The notes under the pieces were generated by a model, which was not told where the DNA came from, did no database searches, and saw nothing but the letters and a program-made list of their open reading frames with translations. 34,079 bases of DNA, taken from contig JAFGCB010000042.1 of the NCBI GenBank assembly GCA_016932855.1, forward strand, positions 1 to 34,079. The letters are read 5' to 3'. Positions within the stretch are counted from its first letter, which is position 1, and each line of letters starts with the position of its first letter. Positions 25,698-34,079 of this stretch are shown piece by piece. Source of the stretch: Candidatus Omnitrophota bacterium (GTDB taxonomy: Bacteria; Omnitrophota; Gorgyraeia; Duberdicusellales; Duberdicusellaceae). The translations under genes and the position numbers were made by a program.

Positions 25698-27617
25698 ATG
25701 AGAGCACATGAACTGGCGAAAGAACTGGGGTTAAATTCCAAGGAATTCTTGAAGAAGATGAAAGAGATGAACTTTCCTGTAAAGAGCCATCTTTCTATTA
25801 TAGATGACGATACCGCCGAGATAATCAGGCATGAGCTTAAAGATCTCAAAGAGAAGGAAATTCAGGAAAATGTTCTGGAAGTAGATTTTCCCATTACCGT
25901 TAAGGACTTCGCGGTAAAAGTCGGCAAGAAGCCTTCAGAGGTTATGCAGATGTTTTTGAAGAAAGGTAAGTTCTTCAGCATAAACCAGAATTTGGAAAAA
26001 GATATAGCCTCTGAATTCGCCCGCCAGCTCGGGTTTACTCTTACGGAGAAGCCTCTTTTGGAGGAGGAGCTTACCAAGGAGGCCGTTACCGATAAAAAAA
26101 ATCTTCTGCCAAGAGCGCCGGTGGTTACCCTTATGGGTCATATCGATCACGGTAAGACCACGCTCTTGGATTTTATCAGAAAGTCTAAGCTGGTAGATAA
26201 GGAATCAGGCGGCATTACTCAGCATATCGGCGCCTATCAGGTCAAGACTTCCAAGGGCAAGATTACCTTTATTGATACGCCCGGTCATGAGACTTTTACC
26301 GCTATGCGGGCAAGAGGAGCTGATATTACAGATATAGTTATTCTTGTTGTGGCTGCTGATGACGGAGTAAAGCCTCAGACCGAAGAAGCCATAAGCCATG
26401 CCAAAGCGGCAGAAGTTCCTATAGTAGTAGCTATTAATAAGATGGATAAGTCCACAGCCCAGCCGGACATAGTAAAACAGAAGCTTTCCAAGCTGGATCT
26501 TGCGCCTGAAGATTGGGGCGGTAAGACTATCACTGTCGGGGTATCTGCAAAGACAGGCGAGGGTGTAGATAAATTACTTGAGTCAATATTGCTTGAAGCG
26601 GAATTATTGGAGCTAAAAGCTGACTTTAAAAGGCCGGCTTTAGGAGTTGTCCTTGAGGCTAAACTTTCCCGGGGCTTAGGCCCGGTAGCAACAGTTATTG
26701 TACAGCAAGGGACTTTGAGAGTCGGTGATGTTGTGGTTTGTGGTTTTTCTTGGGGCAAGGTAAGAGCTCTTAGGGACGATAGAGGAAATAATTTAAAAGA
26801 GGCTTATCCTTCTTTTGCCCTTGAGGTGGTAGGTTTGCAGGATTTACCTTCCTCGGGCGATACATTTTTTGTCGTTCCGACGGAGAAAGAAGCTCAGGAT
26901 ATCATAAGAAGAAGGAGCCAGGCGAGCAAAAAAGAAGTTAAGTCGCCCGCTCGGCATGTAAGGCTTGAGAATTTATATGAGAAGATAAAGACGGAAGAGC
27001 TAAAGCAGTTCCGTCTTATCATAAAAGCCGATACTTACGGGACTTTGGAAGCCATAGAAGATGTTTTGAATAAAATAGAACTTAAGGAAATACAGATTCA
27101 GATTCTCCACAAAAGTATAGGGCCGGTAAATCTTTCCGACGTTGTTTTAGCCGATGCTTCCGACGCTTTAATCGTGGGTTTTAAGGTTGACCTTGAGCCG
27201 GCGGTTTCAAAGAAAGCCCAGGATAAAGAGATTCAGATTAAAACTTACCAGATAATATACGAGCTTATTGCCGATATAAAGGCAGCGCTTGAAGGAATGC
27301 TTGCTCCGGATGTTAAGAGGGTGTTTTTAGGAAGAGCAAGGGTAAAGAAAGTATTTAAGTTATCCAAATTCGGAATCATTGCCGGCTGCGTCGTCGAGAA
27401 GGGAAAAATTGCCAGAAACAGCCCCTGTAATCTTTTAAGAGGCCAGGACAAGGTATTCAGCGGTAAGGTCCAATCCCTTAAGCGGGTAAAAGATGACGTA
27501 AGAGAAGTTCAGGAAGGTTTCGAATGCGGGATAGGCATAGGCTTTGATGACATTAAAGAAGATGACCGTATCGAGGTCTTCCAGGAAGAGATTACCACTA
27601 GAAGAATAGATATTTAA
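25698..27617 (+). CDS. infB: Translation initiation factor IF-2
   Basis: A 639-residue IF-2 with a short N-terminal region. Two small IF2N-type modules (about 1-50 and 55-110) lead directly into the GTPase. G1 is GHIDHGKTT (147-155), G3 is DTPGHE (193-198) and G4 is NKMD (247-250). Domain II (SRGLGPVATVIVQQGTLRVGD), domain III and the fMet-tRNA-binding C-terminal domain (GRARVKKVFKLSKFGIIAGC) follow. It places fMet-tRNA on the 30S P site. rbfA, the usual next gene, is absent here, and trpS follows after an inverted repeat. GGAAGGGG lies about 15 bases before the ATG, rather far away. Confidence 0.96.
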   Translation: MRAHELAKELGLNSKEFLKKMKEMNFPVKSHLSIIDDDTAEIIRHELKDLKEKEIQENVLEVDFPITVKDFAVKVGKKPSEVMQMFLKKGKFFSINQNLEKDIASEFARQLGFTLTEKPLLEEELTKEAVTDKKNLLPRAPVVTLMGHIDHGKTTLLDFIRKSKLVDKESGGITQHIGAYQVKTSKGKITFIDTPGHETFTAMRARGADITDIVILVVAADDGVKPQTEEAISHAKAAEVPIVVAINKMDKSTAQPDIVKQKLSKLDLAPEDWGGKTITVGVSAKTGEGVDKLLESILLEAELLELKADFKRPALGVVLEAKLSRGLGPVATVIVQQGTLRVGDVVVCGFSWGKVRALRDDRGNNLKEAYPSFALEVVGLQDLPSSGDTFFVVPTEKEAQDIIRRRSQASKKEVKSPARHVRLENLYEKIKTEELKQFRLIIKADTYGTLEAIEDVLNKIELKEIQIQILHKSIGPVNLSDVVLADASDALIVGFKVDLEPAVSKKAQDKEIQIKTYQIIYELIADIKAALEGMLAPDVKRVFLGRARVKKVFKLSKFGIIAGCVVEKGKIARNSPCNLLRGQDKVFSGKVQSLKRVKDDVREVQEGFECGIGIGFDDIKEDDRIEVFQEEITTRRIDI

Positions 27618-27619
27618 TT

Positions 27620-27679
27620 AGTACCGCCTACCGAGCACTGCGTAATCCGATATTCACTCAGTACTCGGTAGGCGGTACT
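27620..27679. repeat. Perfect 16-bp inverted repeat between infB and trpS
   Basis: AGTACCGCCTACCGAG (27620-27635) is the exact reverse complement of CTCGGTAGGCGGTACT (27664-27679), separated by 28 bases. A further CTCAGTACGC word follows on the right and GCACTGCGTA on the left of the loop. No T-run follows. It could fold into a strong hairpin in the transcript and may help to end or protect the infB mRNA. Confidence 0.85.
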
Positions 27680-27708
27680 CAGTACGCATAAAAGGGTGAT
27701 TTAACCTT

Positions 27709-28686
27709 ATGAAGAGAGTATTAAGCGGAATGCGACCTACGGGAAAACTTCATCTCGGCCATTGGGTAGGTGCTTTATCCAGCTGGGTAAGCCTTCAGGA
27801 TAAATATGAATGTTTTTTTATGGTTGCTGATTGGCACGCCCTTATGAGCGAGTACAAGAACCCTTCTTCTTTAAAGGACGTGGCTTTAGATAATGTTGCT
27901 GATTGGATCAGCTGGGGAATATCGAGCAAGAAATCAACGATATTCATTCAATCGGATATTAAAGAACATCTGGATCTTTTTATGGTGTTTTCTATCCTTA
28001 CTCCTTTAGGCTGGCTGTACAGGTGTCCTACTTTTAAAGAACAAATAAAGCAGCTTGAGGCTAAAGAGATTAATACACATGCCTTTTTAGGTTATCCTGT
28101 CCTTCAGAGTTCGGATATCCTGCTTTATAAGGCAGATTACGTCCCGGTAGGAGAGGATCAGTTGCCGCATTTAGAGCTGGCCCGTGAAATAGTCCGACGT
28201 TTTCATTTTATTTATAATAAGGAAATATTTCCCGAGCCTAAACCTTTGCTTACCGAAGTGCCCCGTCTTTTAGGTTTAGACAGCCGGAAGATGAGCAAGA
28301 GTTATGATAATTGTATCTATCTTTCCGATGAAGACGAGACAATAAAAAATAAGGTCAGTTCCATGATCACCGATCCCCAGAGGATAAGAAAAACCGATCC
28401 GGGAAGACCCGAAGTTTGCAACGTCTATTCTTATTATAAGGCTTTTTTGCCCCAGAAGGATAAAGAGGTATCCAGCTGGTGCCGGAAGGCCCAAAAAGGC
28501 TGCACCGAATGCAAAGGGATTTTAGCTGAAGAGTTTTGTGATCTTATAAGGCCAAGAAGAGAGAATAAGAAAGAATTGCTTGGGGACAAGAAAAAACTTT
28601 TGTCAATATTGGAAGAGGGAAAAGAAAAAGCCCACCGCGAGGCTTCAAAGACCTGGAAAGAAGTTAAAAAGCTTGTAGGCTTTTAA
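27709..28686 (+). CDS. trpS: Tryptophanyl-tRNA synthetase
   Basis: A 325-residue class Ic synthetase of usual length. The HIGH-type motif is HLGH (15-18) in RPTGKLHLGHWVGAL, and the KMSKS loop (194-198) is in SRKMSKSYDN. ADWHALMSEY, GYPVLQSSDILLYKADYVPVGEDQ and the C-terminal region CRKAQKGCTECKG are typical of TrpRS. It charges tRNA(Trp) and releases PPi. An AAGGGTG sequence about a dozen bases before the ATG is a plausible but weak ribosome binding site. No T-box element is seen upstream. Confidence 0.96.
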   Translation: MKRVLSGMRPTGKLHLGHWVGALSSWVSLQDKYECFFMVADWHALMSEYKNPSSLKDVALDNVADWISWGISSKKSTIFIQSDIKEHLDLFMVFSILTPLGWLYRCPTFKEQIKQLEAKEINTHAFLGYPVLQSSDILLYKADYVPVGEDQLPHLELAREIVRRFHFIYNKEIFPEPKPLLTEVPRLLGLDSRKMSKSYDNCIYLSDEDETIKNKVSSMITDPQRIRKTDPGRPEVCNVYSYYKAFLPQKDKEVSSWCRKAQKGCTECKGILAEEFCDLIRPRRENKKELLGDKKKLLSILEEGKEKAHREASKTWKEVKKLVGF

Positions 28687-28724
28687 AAGCTTCTAGGAAC
28701 AGCGACAAACCTAAAATAAAAGCC

Positions 28725-28823
28725 GATAACCATTATTAATCAATAGTAACCATTAGTAACTTTCAGCAACTATCAATAACAATTTTATTTATTCGTATAT
28801 TCGTAGGGATTCGTAAATTCGTA
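28725..28823. repeat. Chimeric AGTAACC + ATTCGTA array
   Basis: The left part has ATAACCATTATTAATC, ATAGTAACC, ATTAGTAAC and AGCAACTATCAATAAC words (28725-28780). The right part has four ATTCGTA words in one orientation (28791, 28799, 28809, 28817) and no TACGAAT arm. It ends 10 bases before the scpA ATG. Confidence 0.8.
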
Positions 28824-28833
28824 GATAAAATAT

Positions 28834-29535
28834 ATGAAAGTGAAGCTTGAAATATTTGAGGGACCTTTAGATTTACTGCTTTATCTTATAAAAAAGAATC
28901 ATATAAATGTCTCCGATATACCCATAGCTATTGTGCTCGGGCAATACTTAGAATATCTGGAGTTCTTAAAGCTTTTGGATATAAATATCGCCTCTGAGTA
29001 TCTGGTTATGGCAGCAACGCTTATTCAGATAAAGTCAAGGATGCTTCTTCCCCGGCCTGAAGAAGAGGCCCAGGAGGAAGAAGTAGATCCCAGAGAAGAG
29101 CTGGTTAATAAACTTCTTGAGTATCAGAAGTATAAAGATATTGCCAACTCTCTGAGAGATAAAGAGTTGCACCGGATAAAGTTTCTAAGAAGACCGGACA
29201 GTCTTCTTGACTATAAGCCCGAGGAAGTATATTTTGAGGCCAGCATTTTTGATTTAATCACGGCCTTTAAGTCTGCCTTAAAGGACGTCCCAAAAGAGAT
29301 TTTCTTTGAGGTTATTAAAGATGAGTTTACCGTTGAGCAGAAAATTCATGATATTTTGCATCTTTTACTGGTTGATTCAGTGATTGAGCTTGGCCAGCTT
29401 TTCTTGAAAGCTAAGAATAAATTAGAGGTTGTAGCTACCTTCTTGGCTATTTTGGAGTTAATAAGGCTTAAAGAGATAGGTGTTTTTCAGGAAGGGCTTT
29501 TTGGCAAGATCATTATTACCAGAAATAACCAATAG
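28834..29535 (+). CDS. scpA: Segregation and condensation protein A
   Basis: A 233-residue kleisin. The N-terminal signature FEGPLDLLLYLIKKNHINVSDI and the following ASEYLVMAATLIQIKSRMLLPRP are diagnostic, and the C-terminal winged-helix region (VVATFLAILELIRLKEI) binds the SMC head. It closes the SMC ring for chromosome segregation with ScpB. scpB, normally the next gene, is absent; ruvB follows instead after 14 bases. No Shine-Dalgarno sequence is seen, and the ATG comes directly after the repeat array. Confidence 0.94.
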   Translation: MKVKLEIFEGPLDLLLYLIKKNHINVSDIPIAIVLGQYLEYLEFLKLLDINIASEYLVMAATLIQIKSRMLLPRPEEEAQEEEVDPREELVNKLLEYQKYKDIANSLRDKELHRIKFLRRPDSLLDYKPEEVYFEASIFDLITAFKSALKDVPKEIFFEVIKDEFTVEQKIHDILHLLLVDSVIELGQLFLKAKNKLEVVATFLAILELIRLKEIGVFQEGLFGKIIITRNNQ

Positions 29536-29549
29536 CGCCTAAAAATCTT

Positions 29550-30596
29550 ATGAATAAACCGAACTTTAAGCAAAATAACATTAATAAGTTTAATCTTCCT
29601 CAGGAGAGCGAGGATGAGTTTGTATTTAATCTTTCTCTGAGGCCAAAAGACCTTAGTGATTTTGTGGGTCAAGGAGAAGTTATTTCTTCTTTGAATATAG
29701 CGATTAAAGCAGCTAAAAAGAGATCCGAGCCTTTAGAGCACGTTCTTCTTTCCGGGCCTCCCGGACTAGGCAAGACTTCGCTTGCCTACTGCATTGCCCG
29801 TAATATGTCAGCTAAAGTCACCGCTACAAGCGGTCCGGCGATAGACAGGGCAGGGGATCTGGTGGGAATCCTTACTAATCTGGATAAGGGCGATATCCTG
29901 TTTATCGATGAAATACACAGGCTTTCCAAAGTGGTGGAGGAGTTTCTTTATCCGGCAATGGAGAATTTCCAGATAGATTTTGTTATTGATAAAGGCCCTT
30001 ATGCCAAAAGCGTTAAGTTTAATCTCAAGCCGTTTACTCTTATCGGCGCGACTACCCGAAAAGGCCTTTTAAGCGGGCCTTTAAGGGGCCGTTTCGGGCT
30101 TTTTTTCGACTTTGATTTTTATAATCCCGAGGATTTGTCGTTGATTGTCAAAAGAAGCGCTAAGCTCTTGGATGTAGAGATTGATAAGAAAAGCTGTCTG
30201 GAGATTGCCCGTCGTTCGCGGGGCTCTCCCCGGTTGTGCAACCGAATTCTTAAGCGGGTAAGAGACTACGCACAGGTCGTAGGCGAGGGCGTGGTTAACT
30301 TAGAGCTTACCGATAAAGCCCTCGGTGAGATACGGGTCGACAACGAAGGTTTTGATGAAATGGATAGAAAGTATTTAAGGACAATAATAAACGTGCATCA
30401 GGGGGGGCCTGTCGGGATTGAAGCAATCGCAGCTTCTTTGGGAGAAGACAGACAGACTTTGGAGGATGTGGTTGAGCCGTATCTTTTAAAAAAGGGTTTT
30501 ATCTTGCGCACTCCCCGGGGAAGGATTGCTGCGGAAGTATCCTACCGCCATCTCAAGGTTCCTTATCATAAGGAAACCCAGGAAAAAATCTTTTAA
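29550..30596 (+). CDS. ruvB: Holliday junction branch-migration helicase RuvB
   Basis: A 348-residue AAA+ ATPase. Walker A is GPPGLGKT (69-76), Walker B is DILFIDEIHRL (from 115), sensor 1 is GATTRKGLLSGPLRGRFG, and sensor 2 lies in RGSPRLCNRIL. The C-terminal winged helix (GGPVGIEAIAASLGEDRQT, LLKKGFILRTPRGR) is normal. It drives branch migration with RuvA during recombination. ruvA and ruvC are not next to it. The residues before the RPKDLSDFVGQ start of the core are Asn-rich and poorly conserved, and no Shine-Dalgarno sequence marks the ATG. Confidence 0.95.
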   Translation: MNKPNFKQNNINKFNLPQESEDEFVFNLSLRPKDLSDFVGQGEVISSLNIAIKAAKKRSEPLEHVLLSGPPGLGKTSLAYCIARNMSAKVTATSGPAIDRAGDLVGILTNLDKGDILFIDEIHRLSKVVEEFLYPAMENFQIDFVIDKGPYAKSVKFNLKPFTLIGATTRKGLLSGPLRGRFGLFFDFDFYNPEDLSLIVKRSAKLLDVEIDKKSCLEIARRSRGSPRLCNRILKRVRDYAQVVGEGVVNLELTDKALGEIRVDNEGFDEMDRKYLRTIINVHQGGPVGIEAIAASLGEDRQTLEDVVEPYLLKKGFILRTPRGRIAAEVSYRHLKVPYHKETQEKIF

Positions 30597-30612
30597 TATT
30601 CTTATCTTGTAG

Positions 30613-30680
30613 GGACAGGCCTTGCGCCTGTCCGTTATACGATATTTGATTTTGTAACGGGCCGACACGAGGTCGGCCCC
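30613..30680. repeat. Three-hairpin palindromic element between ruvB and tgt
   Basis: Hairpin a: GGACAGGC and GCCTGTCC (30613-30633) with loop CTTGC. Middle stem: CCGTTA and TAACGG (30632-30660). Hairpin b: GGGCCGAC and GTCGGCCC (30659-30679) with loop ACGAG. Flanking TGTAGGG and CCCCTACG may close the whole unit. This resembles the REP-type palindromes found in many bacterial genomes, and no T-run follows. Confidence 0.75.
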
Positions 30681-30695
30681 TACGCAAATAGTTAA

Positions 30696-31811
<1,116 letters not shown>

Positions 31812-31927
31812 AAAAAACGGTTACTATCAGTTATTAAATATTACTAGCGATTACTAATAGTTACTGATGCTATTTGTAACCATTAGTAACCATTAGTAAC
31901 CAATAGTAACCATTAGTAACCTTTTTT
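31812..31927 (+). repeat. AGTAACCATT bidirectional array ending in a T-run (terminator-like)
   Basis: The left half carries GGTTACTA, AGTTATTA, ATTACTA, ATTACTA and AGTTACTG; the right half carries TGTAACC and four AGTAACC words joined by ATT or AAT at a 10-base period. The outermost arms are GGTTACTA (31819-31826) and TAGTAACC (31914-31921). They are flanked by A6 on the left and TTTTTT (31922-31927) on the right, so the transcript could form a long hairpin with a U-tract. The trmD ATG is only four bases after it. Confidence 0.8.
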
Positions 31928-31930
31928 GTT

Positions 31931-32644
31931 ATGATTGTTGACGTAGTTACCATATTTCCTAAGATGTTTAAGCCTGTTATCGGCGAGTCGATAGTAAAAA
32001 GGGCTCAAAAAAAAGGCTTAGTAGAAATTAATATTCATAACCTAAGGGATTATTCGGCCGACCGCCATAAAAAGGTGGATTTCTATTCTTACGGCGGAGG
32101 CGGCATGGTTTTCAGACCCGAGCCTTTATTCGGCGCGGTAGAAAAAATCTTAGGGTACAAGGTATATCCTAAGAAGAAAAAAGACCCGAAGAAACGCATA
32201 GTTCTTTTTAGCCCCAAGGGAAAACATTTAAACCAAAAGACAGTAAAGAAATTCTTAAAATACGAAAGGATTATTCTTATCGCCCCCCGTTACGAAGGAG
32301 TTGACGAGAGGGTGAGAAAAAACCTGGCTGATGAGGAAATATCCGTAGGCGACTATATTATAAGCGGCGCAGAGCTTGCCTCAATGATCTTTATAGATAG
32401 TTTGGTCAGAATTATCCCGGGAGCGATTTCTAGCAGGGAGTCCGTGGAGCAGGAGAGCTTTGAAGGCGACCTTCTTGATTTTCCTCATTATACCAAGCCC
32501 AGAGATTTCCGCGGCCTTAAGGTCCCCAAGGTTTTATTCTCGGGAAATCACCAGAAAATCGCCCAGTGGCGCAGGCATAAAGCAATAGAGACGACTAAGA
32601 AAATAAGGCCGGATTTATGGAAAAGTTTTTGTTCCAAAAAGTGA
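31931..32644 (+). CDS. trmD: tRNA (guanine-N1)-methyltransferase TrmD
   Basis: A 237-residue SPOUT methyltransferase that makes m1G37 using SAM. Visible are VVTIFPKMFKPVIGESIV, the glycine-rich SYGGGGMVFRPEPL, the SAM-knot region APRYEGVDERV and VGDYIISGAELASMIFIDSLVRIIPG, and a conserved tail (LDFPHYTKPRDFRGLKVPKVLFSGNH). Small departures are GGGGM where GGGPGM is usual and AP where CG usually precedes RYEG. rplS follows, as in the rpsP-rimM-trmD-rplS operon, but rpsP and rimM are missing. No Shine-Dalgarno sequence fits before the ATG, because a T-run ends four bases earlier. Confidence 0.94.
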   Translation: MIVDVVTIFPKMFKPVIGESIVKRAQKKGLVEINIHNLRDYSADRHKKVDFYSYGGGGMVFRPEPLFGAVEKILGYKVYPKKKKDPKKRIVLFSPKGKHLNQKTVKKFLKYERIILIAPRYEGVDERVRKNLADEEISVGDYIISGAELASMIFIDSLVRIIPGAISSRESVEQESFEGDLLDFPHYTKPRDFRGLKVPKVLFSGNHQKIAQWRRHKAIETTKKIRPDLWKSFCSKK

Positions 32645-32678
32645 TATTTTTTGATATCGTATTGAGAATATATATTAA

Positions 32679-32698
32679 GGATCCTGGATGCTGGATCC
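32679..32698. repeat. GGATCC word repeat
   Basis: GGATCC at 32679 and 32693 flank a GGATG word (GGATCCTGGATGCTGGATCC), and an AGATCC follows at 32716. Next to it, GTCGGCAGGCAGG at 32701 is a further short repeated word. These look like yet another word family at low copy in this window. Confidence 0.5.
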
Positions 32699-32759
32699 CT
32701 GTCGGCAGGCAGGCTAGATCCTCGTTCGTATAGGAGAAGTTATCGAAGCGCAAGTAAGC

Positions 32760-32853
32760 CATACAATAGTCATACTGTTGTCATACATAGTCATACAATT
32801 GTTTGACTACCGTATGACGGCCGAAGGCCATATGACCATTGTATGACAACAGT
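32760..32853. repeat. GTCATAC/GTATGAC bidirectional array
   Basis: Four CATAC-starting units of 10-11 bases are in tandem (32760, 32771, 32782, 32792). They are followed by inverted units GTATGAC (32812), ATATGAC (32830) and GTATGAC (32841), with a GGCCGAAGGCC mini-hairpin between them. A perfect 14-base inverted repeat links ACTGTTGTCATACA (32774-32787) to TGTATGACAACAGT (32840-32853). It lies in the 270-base trmD-rplS gap. Confidence 0.8.
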
Positions 32854-32914
32854 TTCTTACGAGCATCAAGGATCGTAAAACTTAAAAAGCTGTTAAGCTT
32901 ATAAAGGGGGAAAT

Positions 32915-33265
32915 ATGACTGGAAAATTATTTGAAGTCGAGAGGGAGTTTAAAGAGTCTCTTAAGAAGGATTATCCCCAGTTCAGGGTGGGAGATACGGT
33001 CAAAGTTACGTATAAGATTAAGGAAAAGGAAAAGTCCCGTCTGCACTCTATCGAAGGGATAATCATAAAGAAACAAGGTGCTATGCACCGGCAGTCTTTT
33101 ACTATTAGAAGGATATCCTACGGCAAGGGTATGGAGGTGACTTTTCCTTTGTATTCTCCTGTTCTGGATGCAATTGAAGTAGTCCAGGAATACAAGAAAA
33201 GACCCAGGCGATCCCGTCTATACTACTTGAGAAAACGAGTCGGCAGAAGAGCCACAGAAGTCTGA
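32915..33265 (+). CDS. rplS: 50S ribosomal protein L19
   Basis: A 116-residue L19 of normal length. FRVGDTVKVTYKI, EGIIIKKQGAMHRQSFTIRRISYGKGMEVTFPLYSPVLDAIEVV and RRSRLYYLRKRVGRRA span the family-conserved core. It sits at the 30S-50S interface near bridge B8. It follows trmD, as in many bacteria, but after a 270-base repeat-filled gap. A strong AAGGGGG seven bases before the ATG marks the start. Confidence 0.96.
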   Translation: MTGKLFEVEREFKESLKKDYPQFRVGDTVKVTYKIKEKEKSRLHSIEGIIIKKQGAMHRQSFTIRRISYGKGMEVTFPLYSPVLDAIEVVQEYKKRPRRSRLYYLRKRVGRRATEV

Positions 33266-33286
33266 TGCCGCGTATGAACATAAGTA

Positions 33287-33331
33287 TTCGGGTCTCGGGA
33301 AGATAACTATATCCGATACGCGATGCCCGAA
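33287..33331. repeat. CCGATACGCGAT element, copy 2
   Basis: A shorter relative of 19174-19246 in the same orientation. TATTCGGGTCTCGGGAAGATAAC, then CCGATACGCGATGCCCGAA are shared in order. Outer arms TTCGGG (33287-33292) and CCCGAA (33326-33331) pair. It fills the rplS-rnhB gap and ends 14 bases before the GTG start of rnhB. Confidence 0.75.
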
Positions 33332-33345
33332 ATCTGTGATTATCT

Positions 33346-33942
33346 GTGTATAAAGAATTGACCAGAAAAAAGTTTAAGCATATTGTGGGCGTAGATGAGG
33401 CAGGGCGAGGAGCTTTATGCGGTCCGGTTGTTGCCGGCTGTGTCTGTTTTCAAGAAAGGCCCCCTTCAGGAATTAAGGATTCCAAACAGCTGAGGCCTAA
33501 GAAAAGAGAATATCTTTTTTATAAAATTTTATCAAGTTCTTTTTATTCTTTCGGTCTAGTGGGTAAAGACCGGATTGATGAGATTAATATCTTTTGGGCG
33601 ACTCAAGCAGCTTTTGTTAAGGCCATGGATAGATTTTTGAAAGTTACCGGCTTTAAGAAGAAAGATACACTTTTCATAATAGACGGACCCCATTTTAAAT
33701 ATTCCGATTATAATACCAAATGCGTTATAGCCGCCGATGAGACTATTAAAGTAGTATCGGCAGCCTCGATACTTGCAAAGGTATTAAGAGATAAGATTAT
33801 GCGCGGCTACGATAGGATATTTGCCGGCTGGAATTTCGCAAGGCATAAAGGCTACGCAACCCAAGAGCACCGTTTGCTTATAAGAAAACAAGGCATTTCT
33901 CCTATCCATAGACTTTCATTTAAATTAGCGGCCAGCAAGTAA
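33346..33942 (+). CDS. rnhB: Ribonuclease HII
   Basis: A 198-residue RNase HII that nicks RNA-DNA hybrids and misincorporated ribonucleotides. The catalytic acids are visible as Asp17 and Glu18 in GVDEAGRGALCGPV, Asp113 in FIIDGP and Asp131 in AADETIKVVSAASILAKV. KDSKQL (45-50) and the HKGYATQEHR motif near the C-terminus are also conserved. I start it at the GTG at 33346, because the first family block begins about ten residues later and no ATG is available. A TTG at 33358 is possible. No Shine-Dalgarno sequence is present. It follows rplS in the common trmD-rplS-rnhB order. Confidence 0.94.
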   Translation: MYKELTRKKFKHIVGVDEAGRGALCGPVVAGCVCFQERPPSGIKDSKQLRPKKREYLFYKILSSSFYSFGLVGKDRIDEINIFWATQAAFVKAMDRFLKVTGFKKKDTLFIIDGPHFKYSDYNTKCVIAADETIKVVSAASILAKVLRDKIMRGYDRIFAGWNFARHKGYATQEHRLLIRKQGISPIHRLSFKLAASK

Positions 33943-33943
33943 A

Positions 33944-34079
33944 TGACAAATTTCAAATGTCAAATCCAAAACTCCAATCTTTAATACTACCGAACAAACC
34001 TACGAATTTACGAATCACTACGAATATACGAATGGTCTTTTAGATTATTCGTAGATTCGTAAAAAATTCGTACATTCGT
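33944..34079. repeat. TACGAAT/ATTCGTA bidirectional array (cut by window end)
   Basis: After a short GACAAATTTCAAATGTCAAA word run come four TACGAAT (34001, 34009, 34019, 34027), a spacer with GGTCTTTT, and four ATTCGTA (34047, 34055, 34066 and 34074, the last cut by the end). It is the most regular copy of this family: four words each way around a short centre. The window ends inside it. Confidence 0.85.

Noticed and set aside
31862-31921. CRISPR array
   Set aside because: The 10-base units have no spacers, the left half is inverted, and there is no cas gene in the window.

Overview
The window reads as a piece of chromosome from a diderm (LPS-making), probably anaerobic bacterium. Evidence for an outer membrane is the Lpt genes, an OmpA-type lipoprotein and a giant protein ending in a beta-barrel. 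The gene content and the unusual short-word intergenic repeats remind me of uncultivated groups such as Candidatus Omnitrophota or neighbouring PVC-type lineages. That placement is inference; no marker in the window proves it. All 28 genes I can support lie on the + strand. There is no rRNA, tRNA, insertion sequence, phage gene or CRISPR array.

Layout. 1-5232 is the 3' part of a giant envelope gene (FecR-like repeats, IPT/TIG domains, YVTN propeller, DUF11, SdrD-like domain, barrel). 5342-6997 is LPS export (an LptC/LptA-like protein, then LptB). 7298-8889 is protein quality control (a short trigger factor and ClpP). 8949-11661 is a translationally overlapping class V aminotransferase-serA pair. 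11704-12537 is a secreted thioredoxin-like protein. 12829-14100 is purA. 14101-14271 is a structured leader in front of hppA, the membrane pyrophosphatase (14272-16362). 16496-17544 holds an OmpA-like lipoprotein and a small membrane coiled-coil protein, closed by a terminator. 17625-24000 is uppS-cdsA-dxr-rseP-ispG-proS, combining isoprenoid, phospholipid and envelope-protease genes. 24032-27617 is rimP-nusA-infB. 27709-33942 is trpS, scpA, ruvB, tgt, trmD, rplS and rnhB.

How the genes work together. Most are core housekeeping: MEP isoprenoid steps (dxr, ispG) feed UppS, which makes the lipid carrier. CdsA makes CDP-diacylglycerol, LptA/B export LPS and RseP handles envelope proteolysis. The pyrophosphatase can recover energy from the PPi released by ProRS, TrpRS, CdsA and UppS. 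Several usual partners are not next to their genes (scpB, ruvA/C, clpX, rbfA, rimM), so the order is rearranged relative to textbook operons.

The most unusual feature is between the genes. At least nine gaps are filled with short words (about 7-16 bases) repeated in one orientation on the left and in inverted orientation on the right, so each gap could fold into a long hairpin. Distinct word families occur (TACGAAT, AGTAACCATT, GTCATAC, CCGATACGCGAT, a 150-bp CAAAAGTC-type element, and others). Some recur in several gaps, two families are fused in one gap, and most arrays stop directly before start codons that lack a Shine-Dalgarno sequence. A second candidate for new biology is the hppA leader, which can form two mutually exclusive helices.
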